From NCBI GenBank assembly GCA_014238155.1, contig JABABQ010000021.1, positions 112,425 to 176,424 of the forward strand: a stretch of 64,000 nt of DNA, in the 5' to 3' direction. The stretch is from Rhizobiaceae bacterium (GTDB lineage Bacteria; Pseudomonadota; Alphaproteobacteria; Rhizobiales; Rhizobiaceae). Position numbers and translations under genes: made by a program. Position 1 is the first letter of the stretch; the number at the start of each line of letters is the position of its first letter. Positions 63,420 through 64,000 of this stretch are shown piece by piece. The notes beneath the pieces are model-generated. The model saw only the letters and a list, made by a program, of their open reading frames with translations, had not been told where the DNA came from and searched no databases.

Positions 63420-63838
63420 CTATTTGACCCAACAATATTTACCTACTCGCTGTATCATAATCTACACCGTATAATTGGCAAGACGATGCGTGTTTTGCGG
63501 TTGCCGGACGATAAAAGGCATGTTGGGTCGCCGGTTTGGATTTGGTCTTGAGCCATTGCATTCGGCAGACATTATTGATGATGGGGTCTGGTTTTTTGGC
63601 GCCTGTTGGAGAAATGTGCGGAGGTTTGATTGCCGGATCACATGTGGTTTGCGCTGCTCAATTCGATGCTTGACGAAGCACGAGCAACTGTCTAACACCC
63701 CCTTGCTGGGCTTGCCACCGATACACCGGCTTTCGCCATCCTGTATCAGCAACCCTGATTACCTTGATCAACAAGGCATTCGGTGGGGAATAGGTTAACG
63801 GTAGACCCACGGCCAACCCTTATCCGACAAGGGTTTCA

Positions 63839-63887
63839 TTGTACAAAAACAGCCGATTTAGCCCGTTTAAACCGATTTATTGTACAA
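63839..63887. promoter_or_regulatory. paired palindromic operator-like sites TTGTACAA
   Basis: Identical ATTGTACAAAA at 63838-63848 and 63879-63889, 41 bp centre to centre, with CCGATTTA direct repeats between. Confidence 0.5.
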
Positions 63888-64000
63888 AATTTTTGCCTGT
63901 TTGCGACCGGTATAATCCTGTCAATTGCCCACCGTCTGACGCCGTGCTTTGATATATCTGCTTGGGGCGTTCTGGCAGTCGGAGATAGTCGAATGCGCCT

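Noticed and set aside
63462-63798. Overlapping ORFs on both strands (96 aa minus, 107 aa plus) at the right edge
   Set aside because: No recognisable motif, mutually overlapping and near AT-rich intergenic DNA; could be a transposase remnant but I cannot support it.
1-64000. CRISPR arrays, rRNA/tRNA genes, prophage or known defence systems
   Set aside because: None seen: no spaced direct-repeat array, no tRNA-like cloverleaf or rRNA recognised by eye in the intergenic gaps, and no phage or defence protein motifs in the ORFs. A tRNAscan/Infernal run would be needed to exclude small RNAs.

Overview
64 kb of alphaproteobacterial (Hyphomicrobiales/Rhizobiales-like) chromosome, densely coding and mostly housekeeping. 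Blocks include pyrE/pyrC, aroC-ribB, xseB/dxs, an acyl-CoA dehydrogenase/enoyl-CoA hydratase pair, ubiA/purD, glyS/glyQ, cysN-cysD-cysH, a polyprenyl synthase and ispE, rnhB, the F0 ATP synthase operon (atpI-B-E-F'-F), der, guaA/guaB, rsmB/rlmE-type methyltransferases and ppx/gppA. No rRNA, tRNA, CRISPR array, prophage or intact transposase was recognised. The most interesting structure lies between genes. (1) A ~275-290 bp MITE-like family with ~32 bp terminal inverted repeats is present as two full copies (11838-12125; 48311-48583) and one internally deleted mini copy (39893-39943); its arms co-vary while the ORF inside it changes mostly non-synonymously. (2) A c-type cytochrome gene is boxed by a 21-bp, 20/21 inverted repeat at CTAG sites (31060-31593), like a transposase-less passenger cassette. 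(3) A perfect alphaproteobacterial-type LexA box (GTTC-N7-GTTC) precedes a PA0069-type radical SAM gene. (4) A PiT-like permease adjoins the sulfate-assimilation genes. (5) Other points are a merF + GDCCVxC pair without merA/merR, an RTX-repeat/metallophosphatase fusion, a three-TM cNMP-binding (Popeye-like) protein, two small frameshifted genes, GC-rich minisatellites, and a paired TTGTACAA operator at the right edge. All family assignments come from reading motifs, not database searches.
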